A stretch of DNA of 64,000 bases from Boletus sp. NGJ. Lineage: Eukaryota; Basidiomycota; Agaricomycetes; Boletales; Boletaceae. Of the stretch, positions 48,490 through 59,152 are shown one piece after another. How positions within the stretch are numbered: the first letter of the stretch is position 1; the number at the start of each line of letters is the position of its first letter. The DNA lies in contig JAGTXK010000219.1 in the NCBI GenBank assembly GCA_019096195.1, forward strand, positions 186,001 through 250,000, given 5' to 3'. A program made the translations under genes and the position numbers. The notes below the pieces were generated by a model that saw only the letters and a list, made by a program, of their open reading frames with translations, had not been told where the DNA came from and did not search any database.

Positions 48490-49822
48490 TCAACACTCCA
48501 AATTGAACAATTTCAGTGCGGTCAGTCCAAGGACGTTAGCACGTGCGGAATCTTCCCATATCCGTACACTTCGTATGGCCTTCAGGTTGTCTTCAACACT
48601 TTGCCACTTCTGGCTGGCTTCAAGCGGTGGGAAGAACGGATGATCGGTGCCGAATAACAACCTGGTACTTCCAATTTCTGCGTCGTACTCTCCACCTGTA
48701 GTGTTGTACGCTTCCGCTCGTCCGATGACTTCGCTCACGAAACCTAGCTCCTCCGGTCCATACGCAACTGCATCAAAGTAAAGTTTCCCAAGATAGTACC
48801 TTGCATCATGTTTCAGGCGTTTTGCAACTATAGGATCGTGTGCGATACATGAGGCGAGGCGAGAGGATAATTGAGGGAGAGCACCACCCGAGTGAGCCAA
48901 GAGCAGACGAAGGTTCGGGAAACGGTCCAAGACACCAGCCAAGATAAGCCGAGTTATCGCCTGCGATATTTCGTAAGGAGGGGGTTCCAGACGAGTCACC
49001 CAGCTTACAATTGTGGTTTCGAACGGAAATCCCAAAGCCAAAGGAAGAACATGGCCGTTCGCCTTATTCCCGAAGGACTTGGAATCGACACCATAGTGAG
49101 GGTGAATGAAGACAACGAGATTCGTTTTCTGGAGAGCTTCCCACACGGATTCTAGTGTCTCATCATCTAGACCATTGCCTACACCCCTCGTGCCCATGAT
49201 GATACCTGATATGTGAGGCAATGCGTTGATCTGCTTGATGATCTCGAGCACCGATGACACGGAAACGCCAGGGACAAGCGGAAGCAGTCCAAAACCATAT
49301 ATCGACTTGAGTCCTGGGAAGGCTTCCACCTCAGGCGACGTGGAGCAGTATTTTTCTAGATCAATGTTCAACTCTTGCGCAAGAGTATGTGCACGCTCTG
49401 GGGGCAAGAAATCAAGCCATGGATTGGCTGAGCTGTTCACGAAGAGATGTCAGGTGCGCGAAGCCCACGGAAGATACAGCGATCGAGAACCTGACAAAGG
49501 AGATGTCAATATTGTGTCGTTTCATAAAAAGCAGTTTCTGGTCTCGGTCCCAGTACTTTCAGAGCACCGTAGATCAATATGGTACTACACCAATCGGAAC
49601 TTGACAACCTACCTGAGATCCCACAGGGCGGCCGACTCCAGGCTCGCCGTCTAGGATCAACAGCCTCTCTTCCGGTTGGTCGTTCGCACTTATCCGGTTG
49701 TATATGCGAGGCGCTGAGGAGCGAGCACGTAACTCGTCAGCATACCGCGGAAGGTAGACATGAGTGTGAATGTCAACGATTGGTGCTCTCGCTGACAGTG
49801 CCCGTTTGGACAGTTCTGTCAT
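48490..49822 (-). CDS. ACMSD-family amidohydrolase (aminocarboxymuconate-semialdehyde decarboxylase-like)
   Basis: Amidohydrolase-2 family decarboxylase. Metal ligands are all visible: HxH in VDIHTHVYLPRY, His in VVFIHPHYG, His in LLLAHSGGALPQL and Asp in LLFGTDHPFFPP. Joined exons give LLFMKRHNIDISFVSSANPW with LDFLPPERAHTLAQELN, a segment also seen in ACMSD. ACMSD diverts 2-amino-3-carboxymuconate semialdehyde from quinolinate formation; related family members decarboxylate resorcylates or 5-carboxyuracil, so substrate is inferred. Two short introns near the N-terminus. The start at 49822 (MTELSKRALSARAPIVDIHT) is preferred over an ATG 21 nt upstream. It sits tail to tail with quinolinate phosphoribosyltransferase, which supports the ACMSD reading. 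Confidence 0.85.
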
Positions 49823-50093
49823 GGTTTGTTTCCCCAAGTTCATCGATAAGGCGAGAGAAGCAAGTGGCGTGTCGATATGGTCTATATAAAAGCTGGCTGG
49901 ACCCGCAAAATGAGGTGAGATAATTATATTGTTACGCAAAACGATGCTTGAACTTTACATACTACAGTAACCGCGATGGACCCCTCGTGCGCTAAGAAAT
50001 TACTCCCCACATCAGATCTCCATCGTTGTCTTTTTGTGGTCGTCCAGCTAACTTGAACCTGCTACAATCAATCTCACTCAATCAGACAGTTGA

Positions 50094-51476
50094 ATGTCGA
50101 ACAGCACGCCACGCATGATGGCTGAAATTGAAATGCGCTCTCCCCGAACCAGGATGCGAGCTGGCCTCGACGAGGTACTCCTTACTCCATTGGCTTGACT
50201 CCGTTTATCAATGGGTGGATCTCGTATTAGTTGGCACAGATAGCCGCAAGGCTCGCCCATATCGGCGAGGAGTTCAGCGACGTGGTCATTGAGTCGACCA
50301 ACGAAGCCACGACGTGGAAAGCGCGCGTCGCAGAGCTTGAAGCGAGGCCAAGCGTAGAAGATCACCAAATTGCACGAAGCAGCAGGCAGAGCAACGCTGA
50401 ACGCAAGCTAAAACTGGTTCGCCGTGCCATGCTCGGACTCCTGGAGGAACTGGGGGTAAAGTAGCATACCCGAAACACGCTTCGCAATTACTTTCTGATT
50501 TAACTTTACCCAGCCAGATGATGAGACACCGCCGAGTGTCAACCACTCACCCAGACCGGGATATATCTTTGCTGGTGAAGGGTATACAACATCTCCGGGC
50601 CAACCATACAGACCACTCAACATTCCGAAGACGGTTGTGAACCTGGACGATGGTTGGCGCATGTCAATGACGCGCACCCCTAAGAGTGCAGAAGTCATAT
50701 GTCCAATGCCTTGGGCAAATCTTGAAGACCGTTTGACGCTTGATGAGGATATGGTATGTGTTTCATCACACGCTGAGACCGAATGTGAAACTGGCTTCTT
50801 TCCAGTTATGCTCACTAGAAAGGTGAGTCGTGCAATGGTTTACAGAAAGCTAGTGGATTGTTTAACTGATGACTGTTCAGCCTCACACAAATGAATGATC
50901 TTTGCTTCCGCATCCAGATTATACGCAATATGGCCTTTGTTTACGAGCCAATTGCAATGGATGGGCCTTCGACATCTGTTCTATTTGACTGGGGATCGCC
51001 TGCAGACAACCAGGATACAGCAAAGTACATTCAAACAGCCGTTCCAGCAAATAATGTCTTTCATACGTTCACTCTTTCCTCCAAGAAAGTGTGTCATCAT
51101 ACCTTCCGCTCTGTAGTCCTTCTGAGCTTGTACTCAGGACAAGGCAGGCCAAACTTTGTGGTACTACATTGGTGCTCATGCCTGGGCACTTATACCTCAA
51201 ATGCCCATCTGGAAATCAACGAGTGACAAGGTATGGTTCACATTTCCGTATCACACCCTTGAATGCTGTCTAGATGCTTTCCAGGGAAAGAAGATTTTCA
51301 TTACACGTCTGAGGAAGCGGTGCAAAGGGAAGTACTCGGAGAATGAACTTGGCCGGATGATTGAGGATGGTCAGCTTGAACCATTCTGTGTGGAAATATC
51401 AAGTAAATCATGCCTTGCCATGAGCAAGGCATTTGCCACTGATTGCCTTCATTATATGAACTCGAAGTCGCAGTGA
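50094..51476 (+). CDS. Uncharacterised 369-residue protein, six exons
   Basis: Exons 50094-50174, 50231-50455, 50514-50753, 50806-50822, 50881-51088 and 51138-51476 join with GT-AG splice sites into one uninterrupted frame of 370 codons. The N-terminal third is helical, probably coiled coil ([40 protein letters not shown]). The middle is Pro-rich then mixed ([20 protein letters not shown]). The C-terminal half looks globular ([78 protein letters not shown]). The fourth exon is only 17 nt. No signal peptide, membrane span or known motif. I do not recognise it. Confidence 0.65.
50806..50822 (+). other. 17-nt microexon
   Basis: Bounded by a ttccag acceptor and a gtgagt donor. It is needed to keep the frame between ...RLTLDEDM and [11 protein letters not shown]. 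Together with the following 208-nt exon it makes a multiple of three. Confidence 0.7.
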
Positions 51477-51634
51477 GCTTGGTATTCTCGAACAGGATGA
51501 AGTGTCTGGGTTTACTAATGGTACATGGATACAATGCATGTCCGACAGAGTAGATCGTCTTCACTCAATACTTTTTAAAACATGCTGTACTGAGTGTGCA
51601 ACTTCTATTATTCACGTCACCCTGCAGCGGAGTA

Positions 51635-52499
51635 TCAAGACCTCCCACCATTCATCATCCGCATCCTATCGGGGTGCATGCCGCCAGCGCCAACATTACT
51701 CGGAGCCCCACTGCTTGCGCCAGGTGGCCCAGCCTGTGCAGGCCCGCCTCCAGACGGGGGAGGTCCAAAGTTACCACCAGGAGGGAAGGAAGGGATGTTG
51801 CCAGCTGAGCCGGGGGGACCATTGGGAGGGAATGGCGGCGCACCTGGATAATAATAATAATAAATGATCAAATCAGAGGTGAAAGTTCGAGAACATACCG
51901 CCAGGGAAGGAGCCAGGGGGAGGCATGGAGCCCGGAGGGAATGGAGGAGGGCCGCCGGGAGGCGGACCCATGGCTCCTGGTGGCGGCATCGCCCCGGGAG
52001 GAAATGGTGGACGAGCTGTTGGGGACCTTGTCAGAACAGGTCAAAGTAATAAAGGACTACTTACGGAACGGGGCAGGAGGGCCGCCAAAGCCAACGGGCG
52101 GTGGGCCGAAAGCAGGCGGTCCTACAAGGTGCTGAGGACCAAAACCGAAGCCTCCCGGAGGAGGGCCACCTCCAGTCTCGTAAGCTGCTGTGATCTGGTC
52201 GATAATGTTTTGAGCCTTGTCGTGCCCGAGTGCTGAAACAAGATATTAGAGAAGACTCGTTAGGAAATGATGGAGAGACTGACATGCATAATAGTCTCGG
52301 ACGTTGGCGAGATGGTTGCGACCACTGTTGTGAGCCTTGCGGACTAACATACTGTCAGAGGTATAATGAGGGCCATGCAACGGGAAACACACCTGAGGCC
52401 GAATCGTGAGTTAGAAACACATCACAATAGTCGCAATAGTGTTTCTACGCAGGAGGATAAATACGTTTTAATGTGCGTGATGGAGGGACTTACCGGCAT
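51635..52499 (-). CDS. YHC1: U1 snRNP protein C (U1C/Yhc1)
   Basis: Zinc-finger protein that stabilises U1 snRNA pairing with the 5' splice site. Joined exons read [20 protein letters not shown] and [20 protein letters not shown], the invariant U1C C2H2 domain. [20 protein letters not shown] follows, then a Gly/Pro-rich tail typical of fungal and animal U1C. The first coding exon holds only ATG CCG before a GT intron. Four more introns follow; the last contains an (att)n run. Start 52499 is certain. The gene is divergent from LSM3 with 101 bp between start codons. Confidence 0.95.
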
Positions 52500-52600
52500 C
52501 GCGCAGGTCAAGTGGATGTCGAGGACAGAGTTGGTCAGTACTGCCTACACTCAAAATGACTGGCACGTGCTGACTAATGACTAATCAGACTCTTGGTTGT
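52500..52600. promoter_or_regulatory. Shared divergent promoter region, U1C / LSM3
   Basis: Only 101 bp separate the two start codons, so promoter elements and 5' leaders of both splicing-factor genes must share or overlap here. No specific factor site was recognised. Confidence 0.6.
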
Positions 52601-53043
52601 ATGGATCCGTCATCCACAGGCATACAAGAGCCCTTTGATCTCATACGACTGTCGCTCAGCGAGCGGGTATTTGTGAAGCTACGGGGCGATCGCGAGCTGA
52701 CGGGGATTCTACACGTGTGTCACCCCTTCTTTCTGCGTGTGTTGGGCCTGATGGTTGAGGACAGGCGTATGATGGACACATGAACCTCATTCTCAGTGAT
52801 GTCGAAGAGACAATCATGATTGTTGATTCTGTCGATGGGAACCTTGAAGGTCAAAGTACTGTCAAGGTGGGTGGGAATACCGGATGATGCGAGTGAAGCT
52901 GAATACCCGAAAAGGTTGCAAAAAGAAAGGTGGAGATGCTTTTTGTCAGAGGAGACGGTGTGATCTTGGTAGGCTGGAGAGATTGACGACAAAGACTCGT
53001 GCTGACTAGCTGATACAAGGTGTCACCTCCATCGCGAACATGA
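52601..53043 (+). CDS. LSM3: U6 snRNA-associated Sm-like protein Lsm3
   Basis: Subunit of the Lsm2-8 ring on U6 snRNA and the Lsm1-7 mRNA-decay ring. Four exons give a 97-residue protein: EPFDLIRLSLSERVFVKLRG and DRELTGILHAYDGHMNLILS (Sm1), DVEETIMIVDSVDG, then VEMLFVRGDGVILVSPPSRT (Sm2 and end). The acceptor of the last intron (tgatacaag) was chosen because it restores the family's ILVSPP ending; an earlier tag acceptor would give an unrelated tail. Length normal. Divergent from U1C. Confidence 0.95.
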
Positions 53044-53185
53044 CCGCATGAAAACTAGCTCTACATGGCATGTAAGAATATTGTCAGTGGTAATATGGAA
53101 TCCTACGGGAGTACAACACTAAAATACACCCACGGACGAGCCTCGAAGCAAGTCAGGGGGGAGTACAAGTACAGGTCCACAGAAA

Positions 53186-53612
53186 CTAAGGTGGCTTGGT
53201 AGACGGCATGGGGCTGGCGGTGGATGTGACGGTGCGAGACTCGTCCGAGTCTGGGACCACTGCGCCTTCCGGCCAGGTGTCTGGGTCTCGGCGCCAGGCG
53301 GCGTAGATGACCTTTATCTGGGGATGGATTACGGGGGGGGGAGAGGTGCGATGGGGCTGGCGTACGCACTACGAGGTTCATGGGCAAACGGTGCTTGAGC
53401 CTGTTTCCTTTGTCGAGCCCCTTCCAGACCTGGTCGATGCCGCGGTTCCAGACGGGATCGCTGTGTGGGTCTGGGTTGTTTAGAAGACGCTGAAGACGTG
53501 CATGGGATGGGGGAGTGCGCCGGGTGTTCTGGGGAGTGTGCGGGGGTGCGAGCCAGCGGGCACGACGAGCGGCGTAGTGGTCGGGGCCAGGTGGGGGCAG
53601 CTGATCAGCCAT
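53186..53612 (-). CDS. Small conserved-looking protein, function unknown
   Basis: Two exons joined over a GT-AG intron that contains a C run. The protein starts MADQLPPPGPDHYAARRARW, continues LQRLLNNPDPHSDPVWN and RGIDQVWKGLDKGNRLKHRL, then PMNLVIKVIYAAWRRDPDTW, and ends in a Ser/Thr/Pro tail (STASPMPSTKPP). The pattern basic-hydrophobic LKxRLPMxxVIKVIYxxW resembles the helical segment of Gag1-like clamp (DUF4050) proteins, but this is a weak resemblance. No targeting signal. Divergent from GRR1 with 88 bp between start codons. Confidence 0.6.
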
Positions 53613-53700
53613 ATCGAGCAGGATATTCGCACGGGTTGAGCACAGTAATACCCTTGAGCTCAGATATCTCAGAGAGGCTCGCCCACCCCGTCCGTTTGCC

Positions 53701-56506
53701 ATGAGGCCATCGAGACACGTCTACCGACACACGTCCCCAGCCCAGTCGACGACGTCCCTCTCCGACAACGACGACGACGATCCAGCCAAATCAACAATCT
53801 TTTCCCGCTCCCTCTCCGCCGTCGTCTCCCCTGCACAATGGGCCTCGCGTCACCACCACCCCGACCTCGGCGCGCCCCCATCCTCCCATTCCCCCATGTC
53901 GCACCTCCCCCCCGAGGTCCTCATACACATCCTCAAGCATCTCCACTCCCAGCGTGATCTCTATCACGCCCTCCTCGTCTCTCGTGCCTGGTGCGAGTGC
54001 TCCGTAGAGCTCCTTTGGCACCGGCCCAGCTTCACCCGTCTCTCCACCCTCGTCAAGATGATGCGCGTCCTCACCCGCGCAGACCAGACCTTCACCTACG
54101 CCCGTTTCATCCGTCGTCTCAACTTCCTTTTCTTAGGCGCCGACCTCACCGACGCCCTTTTCTGTCGTCTCGCCCAGTGTGATCGACTCGAGCGTCTCAC
54201 CCTTGTCAACTGCCATGCCATCTCCGATGACGCTCTCTCGCGTGTGCTCCCTTGCTTACCGAATCTGGTCGCAATCGACCTCACGGGCGTTACCAAAACG
54301 TCCGATACCGTCATTGCCGGTCTCGCCGCTGCCTCCAAGCGTCTCCAGGGCATCAACCTCAGTGGTTGTAAAAACGTCTCCGATGTTGGTGTCCTCGCCC
54401 TCGCCACAAACTGTCCTCTCCTTCGCCGCGTCAAGCTCAGTGGCCTCGAGCACGTCACAGATGCCCCCGTCTCTGCCCTCGCAAAGTCCTGTCCTCTTCT
54501 CCTCGAGATCGATCTCAACAACTGCAAGCACATCACAGACATCTCCGTCCGTGATCTATGGACCCACTCAACTCACATGCGGGAGATGAGACTCTCCCAA
54601 TGTACAGAACTCACGGACGCAGCATTCCCTGCGCCCCTCCGGAATGACAACATTCCTCGCACCAACAATCCATTCCCACCTCCCAAATATTCCGAAGAAC
54701 TCCCCCCTCTCGTCACCTCCAAACCTTTAGATCACCTTCGTATGCTCGACCTCACTTCCTGCTCACTCATCACCGACGATGCCGTTGACGGCATCATATC
54801 GCATGCACCAAAGATAAGAAATCTCGTCCTCTCCAAGTGCACGCAACTCACCGATCGCACGGTCGAGAACGTCTGCCTTCTCGGCAAACATCTGCACTAC
54901 CTCCACCTTGGTCATGCCACAAACATAACCGACAGATCCATCAAATCGCTTGCAAGGTGTTGCACACGTTTGCGATATGTGGACTTTGCAAGTGGGTCGC
55001 AACCTCCCTTTCAATGTGCCTAGCACTCACCTTACTCTCAGATTGTACACTTCTTACCGACATGTCCGTGTTCGAGTTGGCTAGTTTACCCAAGCTTCGC
55101 CGTATCGGTCTCGTGCGAGTCAGTAACTTGACTGACGAAGCGGTATATGCTCTTGCGGAGCGCCACAGCACTCTCGAGCGTATTCATCTCTCGTACTGCG
55201 ACCAGATTTCTGTGATGGCAATTCATTTCCTCCTTCAAAAACTCCACAAACTTACGCACCTGAGCTTGACTGGGATACCCTCTTTTCGTAAACCAGAGCT
55301 GCAGCAATTCTGTAGACAACCTCCCCAGGTACGTTGGTAACAGAATTCAAGTCTTGTTGTTCCTCACACCGAGCACAGGAGTTTAATATGAGCCAGCGTC
55401 TGGCTTTCTGCGTGTACTCCGGAAATGGCGTCTCAAAGCTCAGATCTTTCTTGACAGATCTGTTCAACACCATCACGGAAGACATGAATGGAGATGATGA
55501 AGAAACAGAGTATGACGATGACTTTGACGAGGGTTTCAACGAGGTGCCCCAAGACGTCGAGATGGAGATGGGCAACGAAGGCGATATCGAAGTTGACGAA
55601 GATTTTATGAATGATGCACCTTTCCGCTACCGTCATGTGGAACCTTCCGCCATTCAATCAACTATCAACTCTACGTTGCACGCACTCGAGGTACCCATAC
55701 AACGCAATCTGACATTGCGACCTAGCCAGGTGTCTCTGACATTCGGTGGTCTGACCACCGCTCCGCCGCCAGCTCCATCTCAGCCTGTAGCTCAGGATGT
55801 CGTCATGCAACCTATCCCAGGTCCTTCCAACGGAATGCAACGACGCTCACGGGGGTTTGGACATCAGCCAGTGGTGGAAGTATCCACCTCCCCAACACCA
55901 AGTGACTTTGGTTCCAATCGCAGCACCGGAACGACGCAGTCGAACGGCGCTGCTTTCTTCCGCACATATCACGATGTTCCATCTTCATCAAGGAATACTG
56001 AAGCAATGACACCAGACTATGTCTACGCTGAGATTGGGCACGGCAGGGGCACTGTCGGGCACTCAGGCCATGTGAATCCTGTACCTAGACATGCTTTCCC
56101 GTCCACCGCTTCGCTCCACGGCGCAATTGGCCCTGCCCCACAAGGCATCACTCAAGTTATGCACTCGGCAGGGATCCCCTTGGATATATATCAGGAGCGA
56201 GGGACACTGGTGTCAGATCCTCCCACCGTAACGGAACCCTCTGTTCCATGGCCCCATCGCGAACCTCTGTCCCCGGTGACAATGCGGTCTGGTTCTCCAG
56301 AGACATACCCGTCCGCCACGACTCCCAATGGAGACCCTCGCGAGCCAGAAGCAAGGGGAAGGAGTGTCAAGAGGAGTCTGCGAAACACGATCAGTGCCGC
56401 GGAGCACTATGCAACGACATTCCTATTTGGACGTGGCTCCGCATCGAACAGCACGGTCCAGGACGGGAACACTAATGGGCATGTAGGTCAATGGCCAAGG
56501 TCATAG
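53701..56506 (+). CDS. GRR1: F-box/LRR protein Grr1-like (SCF substrate receptor)
   Basis: Substrate receptor of an SCF ubiquitin ligase, with roles in nutrient sensing and G1 cyclin turnover in yeast. The N-terminus is disordered, followed by an F-box (LPPEVLIHILKHLHSQRDLY and ALLVSRAWCECSVELLWHRP). About a dozen leucine-rich repeats follow, such as LTLVNCHAISDDALSRVLPC, INLSGCKNVSDVGVLALATN and IHLSYCDQISVMAIHFLLQK. The segment FRKPELQQFCRQPPQEFN, then RLAFCVYSGNGVSKLRSFL is diagnostic of Grr1. A long acidic then Ser/Pro-rich tail ends at 56506. Two introns, one after YVDFA and one after QPPQ. Nothing is missing from the repeat domain. Confidence 0.93.
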
Positions 56507-56818
56507 ACGGCCTGGAGATGTCAATGTTTATTGGGTTGCAGGGTTTGCCCGAGTATTTTTCTTGTCCCCTCTCACATGTCAGTTACGAAGCATTGGAACT
56601 ATCAAGTAGCTCGTTTCTTTTTTTGTTTATGTCGCTGTTGTTACAACTGGTTGTATTCATCTGCCAATGTAGTCGCCAACCCATACCGATATCCTTTTAC
56701 GGTGTAGTGTGACTTTCGTCTTTGTCACTTGACACTGACACGAGCGTCGCACCTGTGGATAACATATCAAACTCTTCAAGCTTTCTTGCTCGCTGATCCT
56801 CACACCATTGACTCAATC
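56507..56818. other. Intergenic, 312 bp
   Basis: Spacer between the GRR1 stop and the NAA10 start, both on the + strand. Pyrimidine-rich in part. No gene or repeat recognised. Confidence 0.6.
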
Positions 56819-57555
56819 ATGAACATCCGCGTCGCGAGGGTACGTGTCGAGGAATTCGCGTGTCCCCACTACTCACGACTAGCTAGATAGAAGATCTCCA
56901 GGGAATGCAAGCATGCAATCTGCACAACCTACCAGAAAACTACACGATGAAGTACTGTACGTCAATCCTTTCCCTGCATTTAAGCGTACCTTCACCTCTG
57001 CAGACCTGTATCATGCCATGACTTGGCCATCCTTGTCGTACGTCGCAGAAGATCACAAAGGACGGATAGTCGGATATATCCTGGCAAAGATGTGCATTTG
57101 CTATTGGTCACGATACATTCACACCTCTTACTTCCTGACGCAGGGAGGAAACTGAAGAGCCTCAGGATGGTTCACCACCTTCTACACCTCCCCACGGTCA
57201 TGTCACCTCGATATCCGTCTTACGGTCGTATCGACGACTAGGGCTAGCCAAGAAGCTCATGTTGCAGAGTCGTAGGTCCATCTCTGCTGGAATTTTTCCT
57301 GTGGGATTTGACTCTGGCTTCTGTAGAAGAGGCCATGGCAACGAACTACAACGCCGCTTACGTATCTCTCCATGTCCGAAAATCGAACCGTGCAGCTCTC
57401 AGTCTCTACCGCGACACGTTGGGTTTCACCGTCAAAGCTATCGAGGAAAAATACTGTACGTCTGTTTCTCTCTATTTCGTTGCAGGAAGCTAAGGTGCTC
57501 TCAAGATGCTGACGGAGAAGACGCGTACGCAATGCACTTATCATTCAAAGACTGA
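56819..57555 (+). CDS. ARD1: N-terminal acetyltransferase catalytic subunit Naa10/Ard1
   Basis: Catalytic subunit of NatA, which co-translationally acetylates Ser, Ala, Thr and Gly N-termini. It starts [20 protein letters not shown] with [20 protein letters not shown], the hallmark of Naa10. Then come [20 protein letters not shown], the acetyl-CoA loop [13 protein letters not shown] and [20 protein letters not shown] with [20 protein letters not shown], ending [10 protein letters not shown]. About five short introns. Length is near that of the fungal enzymes without the long yeast insertion. The stop lies 77 bp from the stop of the convergent hydrolase gene. Confidence 0.95.
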
Positions 57556-57632
57556 TAGCGTACCTGCAGTAATATACGACTGAAATATATAATATAATGG
57601 TGCTTCACTATTTCTCTACCTGGCATCCTCAT

Positions 57633-59066
57633 TCAGGAATTTGCTCCGTGTACGGTGTACGTACTCTGCGCGCTGTTCGTTCTGAGCGCTTCGCGGATCA
57701 CTTGAGCTGTTTGCAATCCCAGCTGGTAATACCCATCATTGTTCGCTGCTTTGAACATTCCCATGTGTGCTTGGACTTCGTCCTTGGCAACGCAGTTTGC
57801 TGAAGGAACATAGTGGGCGAAGGCAGGTGATGAACGAGAGGGTAACACTACAAACGCTCTCGGGTCTGGATAGGTGGGAAGGGATGCTGGTAAAAACACA
57901 TAAAATCTAGGAAGGGATCAACCAATGACACGCATAATCTCGAGCCCGTGCTCACGTCTTGAAGACTATCCCATGATCTGCGTGTGCAGCGAGGAGGTTC
58001 TCCAGTCGCTCGCGCATGATTTTCTCATCCCATAAATTGCCCACGAACTTCATGTGATCGGAGGCCCAGGTATATCCAGATGTGATATCGTCCCGTCGCA
58101 TGTATGCAGCTCCTGCAGTTGCACCTGCAATGACGGCACCCCCAAGGGCATATGCTGCCGGTGCCCATTTGGCCCATGGTGACGCTGACGAGGTCTCCGA
58201 GGTTCCTGTCGTGATCTGAAGCAGGGTAGGATTAGGCGTGGCAATGGGACGCTCGTTTCCTTTGAAGAGCGAGAACACGTCGGTGGCGATATCCCGGGCT
58301 GCATTCGCATACTCTACAGCACGAGTAGCGCTGTTCTTGAACACGAATGGGTGTATGCCAAGGTACTAGATACGAGCGGGTCATCCACAAACAACGAAGA
58401 TCTGCCGGGTGACTGACCGGAGTGTCGAACGCGATGCAGGCTATGATCCTGGGCCACAACGGCGCGTTCTGATCAGGCCTTGATTTGATGAACTCCAGCA
58501 AGGTATCTGAAGCTAGCAGCCCGCCCATGCTGAGGGCAACTTCCCAGTCAGACCAAATCACGTTGCGACCGCCAAGCGAGCTGGCTCACCTATGTCCACA
58601 CAGGACAATCTTCACGCTTCCAGCGCCGCCACCATTGGCGACCTCTTTCTGGACGGTCAGCGTCGTGAGCCAATCTGCGAACCGCACAATGGCTGCGTTC
58701 TGGAGGGAAAAGCGATATGCTCGATGTCACGGCAGTCCCGGGTGGAAATACGAACCAGTTCCCCTTTGGTCTGATTCACAAGTCAATATCTCGTTGACTG
58801 CGATGTGATAGATATTGACCTCATAGGCAGGAAAGACGACGCACTCGACGGGAAGGTCACCCTCACTTTCCGATAAGATGTGCTGAAGTCTCGAGGGGAA
58901 GTTCTCGAAAGTTGACTCTGTTCCTTTGAACCTAAAAATCCGAGTGAACTCGGTGCTTCATTCTGTCCGCGTGTCGAAGGTCGCACCCGTGAATGAAGAC
59001 GATGAGGAGTGCATCCGTAGAATTCTTCTCTTTATCTGGCTGTTCTTCCAGCGTCGTCGCGTTCAT
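57633..59066 (-). CDS. DUF676/lipase-like serine hydrolase with one membrane segment
   Basis: Alpha/beta-hydrolase. It starts MNATTLEEQPDKEKNSTDAL, then LIVFIHGFKGTESTFENFPS. The nucleophile elbow is VLCGHSMGGLLASDTLLEF; the catalytic Ser codon is split by an intron (AG|C). The next block (IIACIAFDTPYLGIHP) matches DUF676/PGAP1-like esterases. After an amphipathic region, KWAPAAYALGGAVIAGATAG looks like one membrane span. The last exon (YVFLPASLPTYPDPRAFVVL) gives a C-terminal globular part; PSANCVAKDEVQAHMGMF may hold the catalytic His. Six or more introns. Substrate unknown; an intracellular lipid or acylprotein esterase is plausible. Confidence 0.8.
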
Positions 59067-59152
59067 TGCGAATGGCACTTTGCGTAGCATACAACAGGAA
59101 CTAGCTATCTAAACAATACATTGCCACCGCAGTTGGGTCTATAACAAGCACA

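Noticed and set aside
50465-51480. Degenerate pseudogene or transposon remnant
   Set aside because: The fragments join by proper GT-AG introns into one frame with the preceding exons, so an intact gene is the simpler reading.
51594-52236. Gly/Pro-rich + strand open frames
   Set aside because: They mirror the Gly/Pro-rich tail of U1C on the minus strand, where the zinc finger and exon joints are unambiguous.
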